Shown here piece after piece: positions 16,717-24,083 of a DNA stretch of 64,000 bases (its first letter is position 1; every line of letters begins with the position of its first letter). Source of the DNA: an uncultured Collinsella sp. (GTDB lineage Bacteria; Actinomycetota; Coriobacteriia; Coriobacteriales; Coriobacteriaceae); NCBI GenBank assembly GCA_959026535.1, contig CAUFMB010000002.1:14696-78695 (forward strand), written 5' to 3'. The notes under the pieces were generated by a model. The model made no database searches. It saw only the letters and a program-made list of their open reading frames with translations, and had not been told where the DNA came from. A program made the position numbers and the translations under genes.

Positions 16717-19434
16717 ATGGATAGCGCCAACAACTATACCGAGAAGCTCGAAAAGACCGTCCGCGACCTTCTCGAGCGCCAGGATGATCTGATTAGGACC
16801 GCCTTTACCGACCAGCTTACTGGACTTGGCAACCGCGGCGGCTTTGCCCGTTCCCTCGAGGAGCTCTGGGAGCAGGACACCCCCGTTACCATGGCGTACA
16901 TCGATATCGACAATCTCAAGCACTGCAACGACGTCTTTGGCCATGACGAGGGCAACCGCTATATTTTGCAGGTAAGCCTCTATCTCAAGCTGTATATGAA
17001 AGTGGACGAAGCGGCGTTTCGCATAGGCGGCGACGAGTTTGCCATCCTATCTACGATTGCGACCGAGGACGACCTCGCCGAACGTCTGGAACACTGCCGA
17101 ACGGTCCTACTCAAAAACAACGATTCCGAGATGCCCCGCTCGTTTAGCTATGGAGTGTCGTATGCCGACCCCGCCCTGGGCGAAGCCCCCAATCGCATGA
17201 CGCTCGATGCCGACCATCGCATGTACGACTACAAGCTACGTCATGCCATGCACCTTGATCGACGCAATATCACGCAAGTCCACGCCGACGACTTCGAAAT
17301 AAGCGACCGTATTTTCGACGCCTTTTCGATGCTCAACGAGGGCCGCTATTTCTTTATCGAGAACTTGGACAAACATCGCACCCTTTGGTCGCAAGGCGCC
17401 TTGCGCGATCTTGGCCTTCCCTCGGAGCACATAGACAACTGTCGCGATTACTGGAAAACGCGCGTGCATCCCGATGACCTTGAGGCCTACATCAACGACA
17501 TCGACCAGGTCTATAACGGCACCAAGCACCGTCGCGTCATGCAGTATCGTGTGCGCAATGCCGTCGGCGACTACGTCCTCTGCCGTGCTCGCGGGTTTCG
17601 CATCGACGGCGACGAAAATGTCCCCTCGCTCTATGTCGGCGAGCTCGTCAACCACTCACTTGCCGAAACCGTCGACGCCGCGACAGGCCTCGGCACCCAG
17701 CGCATGTTGGTCAATGCCATCGACGCCTGTCGTTGCGACCGTTGCGAGACGGGCCTTATAGCGGTGCGCGTTCGTGGCACGACAAAGCTCAACGAGCTCT
17801 ACGGAGCCGAGGCTGTCGACAACATGCTCGCCGAATACGCAGGCCGCATGCTGTCGATCACCCGCGGCAGGAGCAGGGTCTACCGTTCACGTAGCGTCCA
17901 GTTCGTCGTGCTCAGCAATGACCTGGACCACGAGGCATTCGAGCAACTGACCCGCCACCTTAAAGAGGCCGTTTTCGCTCCTGTGCAAATCGCAGGCGAC
18001 ACCATTGCTCCCGTCTGTCTTGTCGTCCCGACCTTTTACGAACGCCTGGACTCCCAAGCATCGACTGTTTTGGGCGAACTCGATCGTCGCCTTCGCACGG
18101 CCGGCGGACTTGTTCCCAACGACAGTCTGCCCATACCCGAGATGGAACGCAAAGGCGCCGTCGCCGAGCACCTCGACATGCTCACAGGCCTCTACCGCCC
18201 CAGCGAGTTTATGCGCCGTGCCAATGCCTTCATCAAGGCAAGGCGCGACAGCGCTTGGTGTATCGCCACCGTCGACATGGGCCACATGCGCCTATTTAAC
18301 GAATGGTATGGACAGGCCGAAGGCGACCGTATGCTTGCCGATGTGGGCACGGTGCTCAAGGATATCGAGAACGCCAACATGGGTGCCGCGGGATACTGGG
18401 GACAAGACGACTTTTGTCTGCTCATACCCTTTGAGCACGATTTCGTTCACCGTGTCTATGCGCGCGTGCGCGAAGCTGTAGCCAAGCACAACGACGGCGT
18501 AGGTTTTTGGCCGTCCATGGGCGTTTACCCCATCGACTCCAATGAGGAGATCACCATCGATGCGCAGGCGAAGGCCATGTTTACCAATCGGCGCGCAAAA
18601 AACGACTTTAAGGAGCGCATTGCCATTTTCTGCCCCGCGGAGTACGAGCGCGAAGTCGCGTTCCACCGCACGCTGACCGAATTCCAGTACGCGCTCTCAG
18701 ATGGTCGTATTACCTACCACTTGCAGCCCCAGGTCGATATGGAAACCGGTGAGATTATTGGCGCCGAAGCACTCACCCGCTGGATTGACAAGGACGGCTC
18801 TCTCATTTCGCCCGCAACGTTTATCCCCGCACTCGAGGAAAGCGGCTTTGTGGTGACGCTCGACAAGTACATTTGGCAGGGTGTCGCCTCGTGGCTGCGC
18901 GAGCGCATCGATCGAGGGCTTCGTGTGGTTCCGGTTTCGCTTAATGTGTCGCGCGTGGATATCCTTGCCTGCGACGTTGCCGAGCATATGGGGGCGCTCG
19001 CCGCCCAATACAACCTACCGCCCGAGCTCATGCGTATCGAGATCACCGAGACGGCTTATACGGGAGAGTCCGAGGTCGTGGACAAACTGACGGCCGACTT
19101 GCACACCCGCGGCTTCTCGACCTATATGGACGATTTTGGCACCGGTCAGTCCACGCTCGCGATGCTCAAGAACGTCAACGTCGACGTCATCAAGCTCGAC
19201 CGCGCCTTTGTACCCACCGATCGCGATCAAGGCCGCAGCACGCAAATCATTTCATCGATGCTCGAAATGGCGCAGTCGCTCCATCTGCCCGTCGAGGTCG
19301 AAGGCGTCGAGACAAATGAACAGGCGAACATGCTACGACAAATGGGCGCCCGCTACGCTCAGGGCTTCCTCTACTACCGCCCCATGCCGGCGAAGGATTT
19401 TGAGGCATTGCTCGATGGTGGCAATAACAACTGA
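16717..19434 (+). CDS. Bifunctional c-di-GMP protein: GGDEF-PAS-GGDEF*-GGDEF*-EAL (paralogue 2)
   Basis: This 905-residue paralogue of the preceding gene has the same domain order. GGDEF1 carries QLTGLGNR and an intact GGDEF at 104-108, without an upstream RxxD site. A PAS-like domain follows (VHPDD, VMQYRVRNA). GGDEF2 (AATGLGTQ) has lost its active site, and GGDEF3 (MLTGLYRP) reads WGQDDF at 561-566. The EAL domain keeps EAL at 684-686, SLNVS, EITET, MDDFGTG, IKLDR and EGVE. I chose ATG 16717 rather than a TTG overlapping the previous stop; the ribosome site is weak. It lies 77 bp after paralogue 1, probably in one transcript. It is soluble, so signals should be cytoplasmic. Confidence 0.9.
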   Translation: MDSANNYTEKLEKTVRDLLERQDDLIRTAFTDQLTGLGNRGGFARSLEELWEQDTPVTMAYIDIDNLKHCNDVFGHDEGNRYILQVSLYLKLYMKVDEAAFRIGGDEFAILSTIATEDDLAERLEHCRTVLLKNNDSEMPRSFSYGVSYADPALGEAPNRMTLDADHRMYDYKLRHAMHLDRRNITQVHADDFEISDRIFDAFSMLNEGRYFFIENLDKHRTLWSQGALRDLGLPSEHIDNCRDYWKTRVHPDDLEAYINDIDQVYNGTKHRRVMQYRVRNAVGDYVLCRARGFRIDGDENVPSLYVGELVNHSLAETVDAATGLGTQRMLVNAIDACRCDRCETGLIAVRVRGTTKLNELYGAEAVDNMLAEYAGRMLSITRGRSRVYRSRSVQFVVLSNDLDHEAFEQLTRHLKEAVFAPVQIAGDTIAPVCLVVPTFYERLDSQASTVLGELDRRLRTAGGLVPNDSLPIPEMERKGAVAEHLDMLTGLYRPSEFMRRANAFIKARRDSAWCIATVDMGHMRLFNEWYGQAEGDRMLADVGTVLKDIENANMGAAGYWGQDDFCLLIPFEHDFVHRVYARVREAVAKHNDGVGFWPSMGVYPIDSNEEITIDAQAKAMFTNRRAKNDFKERIAIFCPAEYEREVAFHRTLTEFQYALSDGRITYHLQPQVDMETGEIIGAEALTRWIDKDGSLISPATFIPALEESGFVVTLDKYIWQGVASWLRERIDRGLRVVPVSLNVSRVDILACDVAEHMGALAAQYNLPPELMRIEITETAYTGESEVVDKLTADLHTRGFSTYMDDFGTGQSTLAMLKNVNVDVIKLDRAFVPTDRDQGRSTQIISSMLEMAQSLHLPVEVEGVETNEQANMLRQMGARYAQGFLYYRPMPAKDFEALLDGGNNN

Positions 19435-19492
19435 TACGCTCGCGCGCAAAACGCCACCGCCGAAGGGGGAATTTGCCTCCATTAGCTGACTT

Positions 19493-19523
19493 ATATCCCC
19501 AATTCAAACCGAATTGGGGATAT
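19493..19523. promoter_or_regulatory. 13-bp inverted repeat upstream of the third c-di-GMP gene
   Basis: ATATCCCCAATTC (19493-19505) and GAATTGGGGATAT (19511-19523) form perfect arms with a five-base loop, 39 bp before the third paralogue and 59 bp after the second. There is no T run, so an operator or RNA processing hairpin is more likely than a terminator. Confidence 0.55.
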
Positions 19524-19561
19524 GATACAAACCATTGTTCCGCCCAAGGAGGTTATCCATC

Positions 19562-21091
19562 ATGAACGAGTCATATCGCCTGGGTGAGCAATTGATTATT
19601 GCCTATCTCCAACGACTTGCGAATGGCATCTCGACCGCCGAACTCGATGTTGCCGCGCTGCCTGCTGAGCTACGCGCCGTTGGTGAGCAACTGCAAAAGA
19701 CGCATGCCATCCTGCAACAAGAGCGCCGGCTGCTTGAGCGCAACGCCTATATCGATCCGCTCACCAACTTGGGCAACCGCAGCGGACTCGACCGTCACGT
19801 CGAGCAGCTCTGGCGCAAAGGCGACCCCTTCACCTGCGCCTATATTGACATCGACCATCTCAAGCATTGCAATGATAGGTTTGGCCACGCCGAAGGCAAT
19901 CGCTATATTCTGAGCATCTGCCGCACGCTCTCCGAAACCATGGAGCACGATGAGATGCTGTTCCGTATCGGTGGAGACGAGTTTGTGCTTATCTCGCTCT
20001 CCGCAAACGAGACTGAGCTCGAGCAGCGCTTGGAGCAGGTACGTGCCGGGCTGATCGAGGCGAGCTCAGATGGCAAGGCGCCCATGATCGCCAGCTTTAG
20101 CTTTGGCTGCTCGCGCGTCGATCCACTTGCCGGCGACACGCGTCGCCAGATGACGATGGACGCCGATCGCAAGATGTATCGCTATAAGCTTATGCATCGT
20201 GTACAGCAACCGGAAAACAATGACGCGCCGCAACGCCCAATCGTCGATCAGCTTCCCTGCAACGACCGGGTGTTCCAAGCGATCTCCATGAGCTCCGAGA
20301 CGCGCTATCCGTTCATCCTTAACCTCGATACTGGAGAATCGCAATGGTCGGTTAACGCCGTGCGCGATTTTGACCTGCCTTCCCAGCACCCTTTTAACTC
20401 ACTCGACATGTGGCTCGCCCGCGTTCATCCCGAGGACCGCGACAACGTACGCGCCGAGCTCGACATGGTGATAAACGGCACGTGGCACTTCCACTACATG
20501 CAGTATCGCGTAATGGATGCCACCGGAAAATACGCGCTTTGCGACTGCACGGGCTACCGCTTGGACGGCACCGATACCGAGCCCAGCATGTATGTGGGCA
20601 TTATCGTCAACCGAAGCCTAGCGGATACGACCGACTCGGTAACGGGCCTGGGCGATGTCCACGCGCTGGTCAACGCTATTGGAGAGATGCGCCGCGTGCC
20701 GCACGAGGCAGGCTTTATTGCCATTAAGGTCGACGATATCGCCGAGGTCAATGCCCGCTTTGGATTCGATGCAGGCGACCGCGTGCTCGCCGAAAGCGCC
20801 GCCTGCCTCATGGATTGTTCGCGCGGCAAGGGCCGCCTGTTCCGCTCGACGGGGCCGACATTCGTGGCACTCTTCGATGAGCTCGGCCCCGAGGCAATCG
20901 ATGAGATCGCAAGCGACATCGAACGGTTCCTGGGTTCTCCCGTGCTCATCGGCTCGCTTGAATATCAGCCGCCCATTCGCGTGGCCACGCTCCATCTGGA
21001 CGGCGTCGACCGTCAGCCTGTTTCCATTTTGAACGAGCTTAAAGCGTTGCTCGGGAAAGCCGTGCAGGTGCCAGGCACCAAACTGGATTAG
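19562..21091 (+). CDS. Diguanylate cyclase GGDEF-PAS-GGDEF* lacking GGDEF3 and EAL (paralogue 3)
   Basis: This 509-residue protein aligns with the N-terminal half of the two preceding paralogues: short helical N-terminus, active GGDEF1 (PLTNLGNR; RIGGDEF with GGDEF at 137-141, no RxxD site), PAS-like domain (VHPEDRD, YMQYRVMDA) and a degenerate GGDEF2 (SVTGLGDV, then STGPTF in place of the motif). It stops where GGDEF3 and EAL begin in the others, so it should only synthesise c-di-GMP. AAGGAGG eight bases before ATG 19562 is much stronger than the sites of its paralogues. A perfect palindrome in the leader suggests separate control. Confidence 0.9.
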   Translation: MNESYRLGEQLIIAYLQRLANGISTAELDVAALPAELRAVGEQLQKTHAILQQERRLLERNAYIDPLTNLGNRSGLDRHVEQLWRKGDPFTCAYIDIDHLKHCNDRFGHAEGNRYILSICRTLSETMEHDEMLFRIGGDEFVLISLSANETELEQRLEQVRAGLIEASSDGKAPMIASFSFGCSRVDPLAGDTRRQMTMDADRKMYRYKLMHRVQQPENNDAPQRPIVDQLPCNDRVFQAISMSSETRYPFILNLDTGESQWSVNAVRDFDLPSQHPFNSLDMWLARVHPEDRDNVRAELDMVINGTWHFHYMQYRVMDATGKYALCDCTGYRLDGTDTEPSMYVGIIVNRSLADTTDSVTGLGDVHALVNAIGEMRRVPHEAGFIAIKVDDIAEVNARFGFDAGDRVLAESAACLMDCSRGKGRLFRSTGPTFVALFDELGPEAIDEIASDIERFLGSPVLIGSLEYQPPIRVATLHLDGVDRQPVSILNELKALLGKAVQVPGTKLD

Positions 21092-21165
21092 CACCGCGCC
21101 CGCACCGCCTCCCCCATCGTGCGATAATCCTCTGCAGAAGTCACCAAAAGCAGAGGGAGTTTGTG

Positions 21166-21789
21166 ATGAAGGTTCTTTTGGTCAATGGCAGTCCCAAGGC
21201 AAACGGCAACACCGCCCGCGCACTCGCCGAGGTCGCCGAGCAACTTAATGCAGAGGGCATTGATACCGAGGTGTTTCAGCTGGGCGCCAAGCCCATTCGC
21301 GATTGCATCGGTTGTGGCCTGTGCGGCAAGCTTGGCGGTCGCTGCACCTTTGACGACGACGTGGTGAACGAGCTCATCGCTGCCGCCGAGCAGGCAGATG
21401 GTTTTGTCTTTGGCTCACCCGTCTACTATGCGCACCCCAGCGGACGCATCCTTTCGGCCCTCGATCGCGCCTTCTATGCAGGCGGGCATGCCTTTGAGCA
21501 CAAACCCGGCGCCGCGGTCGCCGTCGCCCGTCGCGGCGGCACCTCGACCACCTTCGATGTGCTCAACAAGTACTTCACCATTAAGCAAATGCCCGTAGTT
21601 GCCTCCACCTACTGGAACAACGTGTTTGGCCGCGTGCCCGGCGACGCCGATGGGGATGCCGAGGGCCTTGCCACCATGCGAAACATCGGCAAAAACATGG
21701 CCTGGCTCCTGCGCTGTATCGAGGCAGGACAGGCCGCCGGTATCAACGCACCCGAGGCAGATCGCGCAACGACCAACTTCATCAGGTAG
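21166..21789 (+). CDS. NAD(P)H-dependent FMN reductase / iron-sulfur flavoprotein-like
   Basis: This 207-residue flavodoxin-fold protein begins VLLVNGSPKANGNTARAL, the FMN phosphate loop of the NADPH-dependent FMN reductase family. DCIGCGLCGKLGGRC is a cysteine cluster like that of iron-sulfur flavoproteins, and GSPVYYAHPSGRILSALDR binds the isoalloxazine ring. It probably reduces quinones, nitro compounds or other acceptors. I prefer ATG 21166 over the adjacent GTG 21163; GAGGGAG is seven bases upstream. The next gene starts 11 bp after its stop, so the two may be cotranscribed. Confidence 0.87.
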   Translation: MKVLLVNGSPKANGNTARALAEVAEQLNAEGIDTEVFQLGAKPIRDCIGCGLCGKLGGRCTFDDDVVNELIAAAEQADGFVFGSPVYYAHPSGRILSALDRAFYAGGHAFEHKPGAAVAVARRGGTSTTFDVLNKYFTIKQMPVVASTYWNNVFGRVPGDADGDAEGLATMRNIGKNMAWLLRCIEAGQAAGINAPEADRATTNFIR

Positions 21790-21800
21790 AACGGCGGAGC

Positions 21801-22142
21801 ATGAATATCCAGATTTTTGGCACCAAAAAGTCCTTCGATACCAAGAAGGCCCAGCGTTATTTTAAGGAGCGCCGCATTAAGGTGCAGTTTATTGACCTTA
21901 AGGAAAAGGAGATGAGCAAGGGCGAGCTCACGAGCGTGATGCAGGCGGTCGGCGGCATCGACAAGCTGCTCAACCCCAAAGCCAAGGACGAGGAAACGCT
22001 CGCACTCATCCAGCACCTCACCCCTAGTCAGCGCTTCGACAAGCTGCTCGAGAACCAGCAGGTTCTAGCCGAGCCCATTGTGCGCAACGGCAAAAAGGCC
22101 ACCGTCGGTTATTGCCCCGATGTATGGGGAGCCTGGGAGTAG
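21801..22142 (+). CDS. ArsC/Spx-family protein lacking the catalytic cysteine
   Basis: This 113-residue protein has the ArsC/YffB thioredoxin-like fold: IQIFGTKKSFDTKKAQRYF at the N-terminus, LLNPKAKDEE and LLENQQVLAEPIVRNGKKATVGY at the C-terminus. In arsenate reductases and YffB the loop has a cysteine (for example NPRCSKS or KNCDTIK); here the equivalent residue is Ser (KKSFDT). The only Cys is in GYCPDVW near the end. Arsenate reduction is therefore unlikely, and a regulatory or Spx-like role is possible. It closely follows the flavoprotein gene. Confidence 0.82.
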   Translation: MNIQIFGTKKSFDTKKAQRYFKERRIKVQFIDLKEKEMSKGELTSVMQAVGGIDKLLNPKAKDEETLALIQHLTPSQRFDKLLENQQVLAEPIVRNGKKATVGYCPDVWGAWE

Positions 22143-22228
22143 CTTGTGTTATTTGCCGGCGCGTGGGTATAAGAGCAGGCGTTTGGCATAAGATTCAACT
22201 GTAAGCCATGTCTAACAAAGGAGGGCAC

Positions 22229-23359
22229 ATGCCCAACAAACCCGTGAAGATCATCATGCTTACCGGATACCTCGGTGCCGGCAAGACCACGCTGCTCAAC
22301 CACATCCTCGCTAACGACGGCGGCATCCGCGCCGCCGTGATCGTCAACGATATCGGCGAGATCAACGTCGACGCCAGCCTTATCGCCGACGGCGGCCTTT
22401 CCGAGACCGATGACCTCATCCCGCTCACCAACGGCTGCATCTGCTGCACGCTTTCGGATGACCTGGCCAACCAGCTGCAGGGCATCGCCGATTCGGGCAA
22501 CTTCGACTACATCATCATCGAGGCATCGGGCATTTGCGAGCCTATCCCCATCGCCTACACCATCTCGAGCTTCTGCGACGAGGCCAAGGTGGGCGGCGAG
22601 CCCAAGCTCGCGCTCGACAACATCGTGGCCGTGGTCGACTGCGCCCGCATGTACGACGAGTTCAACGGCGGTCGCGACCTGCTGGCCGAGGATATCGACG
22701 AGGACGACATCGAAAGCCTGCTCATCCAGCAGATCGAATTCTGCTCCACGCTGATCCTCAACAAGACCGATACCGTGACGCCCGAGCAGATCGCCGAGCT
22801 CAAGGCCATCGTGCGCAGCCTGCAGAAGGACGCCGTGATCGTCGAGGCCCAAAACGGCGAGGTCCCCATGGAGGAACTGCTCGATACCGACCGCTTCGAC
22901 TTTATGCGCGCCTACAACTCCGCCGCCTGGATCGAGGCCATGGAGCATCCCGAGGAGCACGACGACCCCGAGGTGCTCGAGTACGACATCGAGACCTTTG
23001 TGTACTCGCGCCGCAAGCCGTTTGACCTGCAGAAGTTCACCAATTTTGTTGAGCAGGAGTGGCCCGACGAGGTCATCCGCGTCAAGGGTCCGCTGTGGCA
23101 GACCGGCGATCCGGACATGTGCTACATGTTTGAGCAGGCCGGCCACCAGATGCGCCTGATGGAGAACGGCCTGTTTGTCGATTCGGCGCCCGAGGGCGAG
23201 AAGCAGAAGATCATCGACGAGAACCCCGAGATCATGCAGATTTGGGACGACGAGACGGGCGACCGCATGACGAGCCTGTGCATCATCGGCCGTCACATGG
23301 ACAAGGATGCGCTCATCGCCTCCCTCGATGCCTGCTTGACCGACTGGCACCGCGCCTAG
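22229..23359 (+). CDS. CobW/COG0523-family GTPase, putative metallochaperone
   Basis: This 376-residue P-loop GTPase has GYLGAGKTTLL (Walker A), NGCICCTL (the CxCC metal-binding motif of COG0523), IIEASGICEP and NKTD (guanine specificity), and a CobW C-terminal domain from about residue 255. Such proteins deliver zinc or other metals to client enzymes. I chose ATG 22229 because AAAGGAGGG lies just before it, inside the longer frame from 22208. It is followed by a strong terminator. No Zur box or metal transporter is adjacent, so the metal is not indicated. Confidence 0.9.
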   Translation: MPNKPVKIIMLTGYLGAGKTTLLNHILANDGGIRAAVIVNDIGEINVDASLIADGGLSETDDLIPLTNGCICCTLSDDLANQLQGIADSGNFDYIIIEASGICEPIPIAYTISSFCDEAKVGGEPKLALDNIVAVVDCARMYDEFNGGRDLLAEDIDEDDIESLLIQQIEFCSTLILNKTDTVTPEQIAELKAIVRSLQKDAVIVEAQNGEVPMEELLDTDRFDFMRAYNSAAWIEAMEHPEEHDDPEVLEYDIETFVYSRRKPFDLQKFTNFVEQEWPDEVIRVKGPLWQTGDPDMCYMFEQAGHQMRLMENGLFVDSAPEGEKQKIIDENPEIMQIWDDETGDRMTSLCIIGRHMDKDALIASLDACLTDWHRA

Positions 23360-23398
23360 GTTTATCCAAGCGGGCATTTTTCCGCCTATGTAACCGCC

Positions 23399-23434
23399 AA
23401 ACCACCACGAAGGTGCTCTTCGTGGTGGTTTTTC
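23399..23434 (+). terminator. Intrinsic terminator after the CobW-family gene
   Basis: The 14-bp stem AAACCACCACGAAG (23399-23412) with CTTCGTGGTGGTTT (23418-23431) and a following T run is a strong terminator. It lies about 20 bp upstream of the trmL start. Confidence 0.92.
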
Positions 23435-23454
23435 GTTCTGAGCCAAGGAGATTC

Positions 23455-24054
23455 ATGTTCAACATCGTGCTGTATGCGCCCGAGATACCGGCCAATACGG
23501 GCAATATCGGCCGTACCTGCGTTGTCACCGGCACCCGCCTGCATCTGGTGGAGCCGTTGGGCTTTTCGCTCGACGACAAGACGGTACGCCGCGCCGGCCT
23601 GGGCTACTGGCAAAACTTGGACGTGACGACCTATGCTGGCTGGGAGGATTTTCTTGCGCGCAACGGCCTCTCCCCTGCCGATGGTCGCCTGCATCTGCTG
23701 ACCAAAAAGGCACGCCGCACCTATGCACAGAGTACCTACCGCGATGGCGACTACTTGGTCTTTGGCAGCGAGAGCTCGGGCATTCCCGAGCCACTGCTCG
23801 CCGCGGCGCCCGCGCGCTGCGAGCGCATCCCGATGCTGCGCGATTGCGACTCGCTCGATAACGCCGAGGCTTGGGAAGCTTACGAGGAATCGCTGGGGCA
23901 TACCGAGGACGGCCACGAGGCCATCCTTCAACAAGACATCTGCGGCAACTTCGTCAACCCGGACGACTACCGCATCAGCGCACTCAACCTCTCCAACAGC
24001 GCCGCCATCGTCCTCTACGAGGCCCTGCGCCAAACAGGCTTTCCGGGAATGTGA
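23455..24054 (+). CDS. trmL: tRNA (cytidine/uridine(34)-2'-O)-methyltransferase
   Basis: This 199-residue SPOUT enzyme methylates the wobble ribose of tRNA-Leu. NIVLYAPEIPANTGNIGRTC at the start, FGSESSGIP, and the C-terminal trefoil-knot segment ISALNLSNSAAIVLYEALRQ are TrmL signatures. An acidic insert of about 35 residues (CDSLDNAEAWEAYEESLGHT and following) lies between the two SAM-binding halves and is longer than in most homologues. ATG 23455 has AAGGAG upstream. The stop codon lies within a small palindromic repeat. Confidence 0.92.
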   Translation: MFNIVLYAPEIPANTGNIGRTCVVTGTRLHLVEPLGFSLDDKTVRRAGLGYWQNLDVTTYAGWEDFLARNGLSPADGRLHLLTKKARRTYAQSTYRDGDYLVFGSESSGIPEPLLAAAPARCERIPMLRDCDSLDNAEAWEAYEESLGHTEDGHEAILQQDICGNFVNPDDYRISALNLSNSAAIVLYEALRQTGFPGM

Positions 24055-24080
24055 CAAAGGAACTGTCCCCTTGTCACATT
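24048..24080. repeat. Small palindromic repeat overlapping the trmL stop codon
   Basis: AATGTGACAA (24048-24057) and TTGTCACATT (24071-24080) form perfect arms round a loop with AACTGTCCCC. The TGA of trmL is inside the left arm. It may end transcription from both convergent genes, since the UvrA-like gene stops at 24084. Confidence 0.75.
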
Positions 24081-24083
24081 CGG

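Noticed and set aside
19451..19470. Terminator-like ACGCCACCGCCG after c-di-GMP gene 2
   Set aside because: It matches the left arm of the terminator at 4950 but has no complementary right arm.
21801..22142. Arsenate reductase
   Set aside because: The catalytic cysteine is replaced by serine, and no other ars genes are near.
22109..23446. Long minus-strand open frame of 445 codons
   Set aside because: It is antisense to the CobW-family gene, which has Walker A, CxCC and NKTD motifs.
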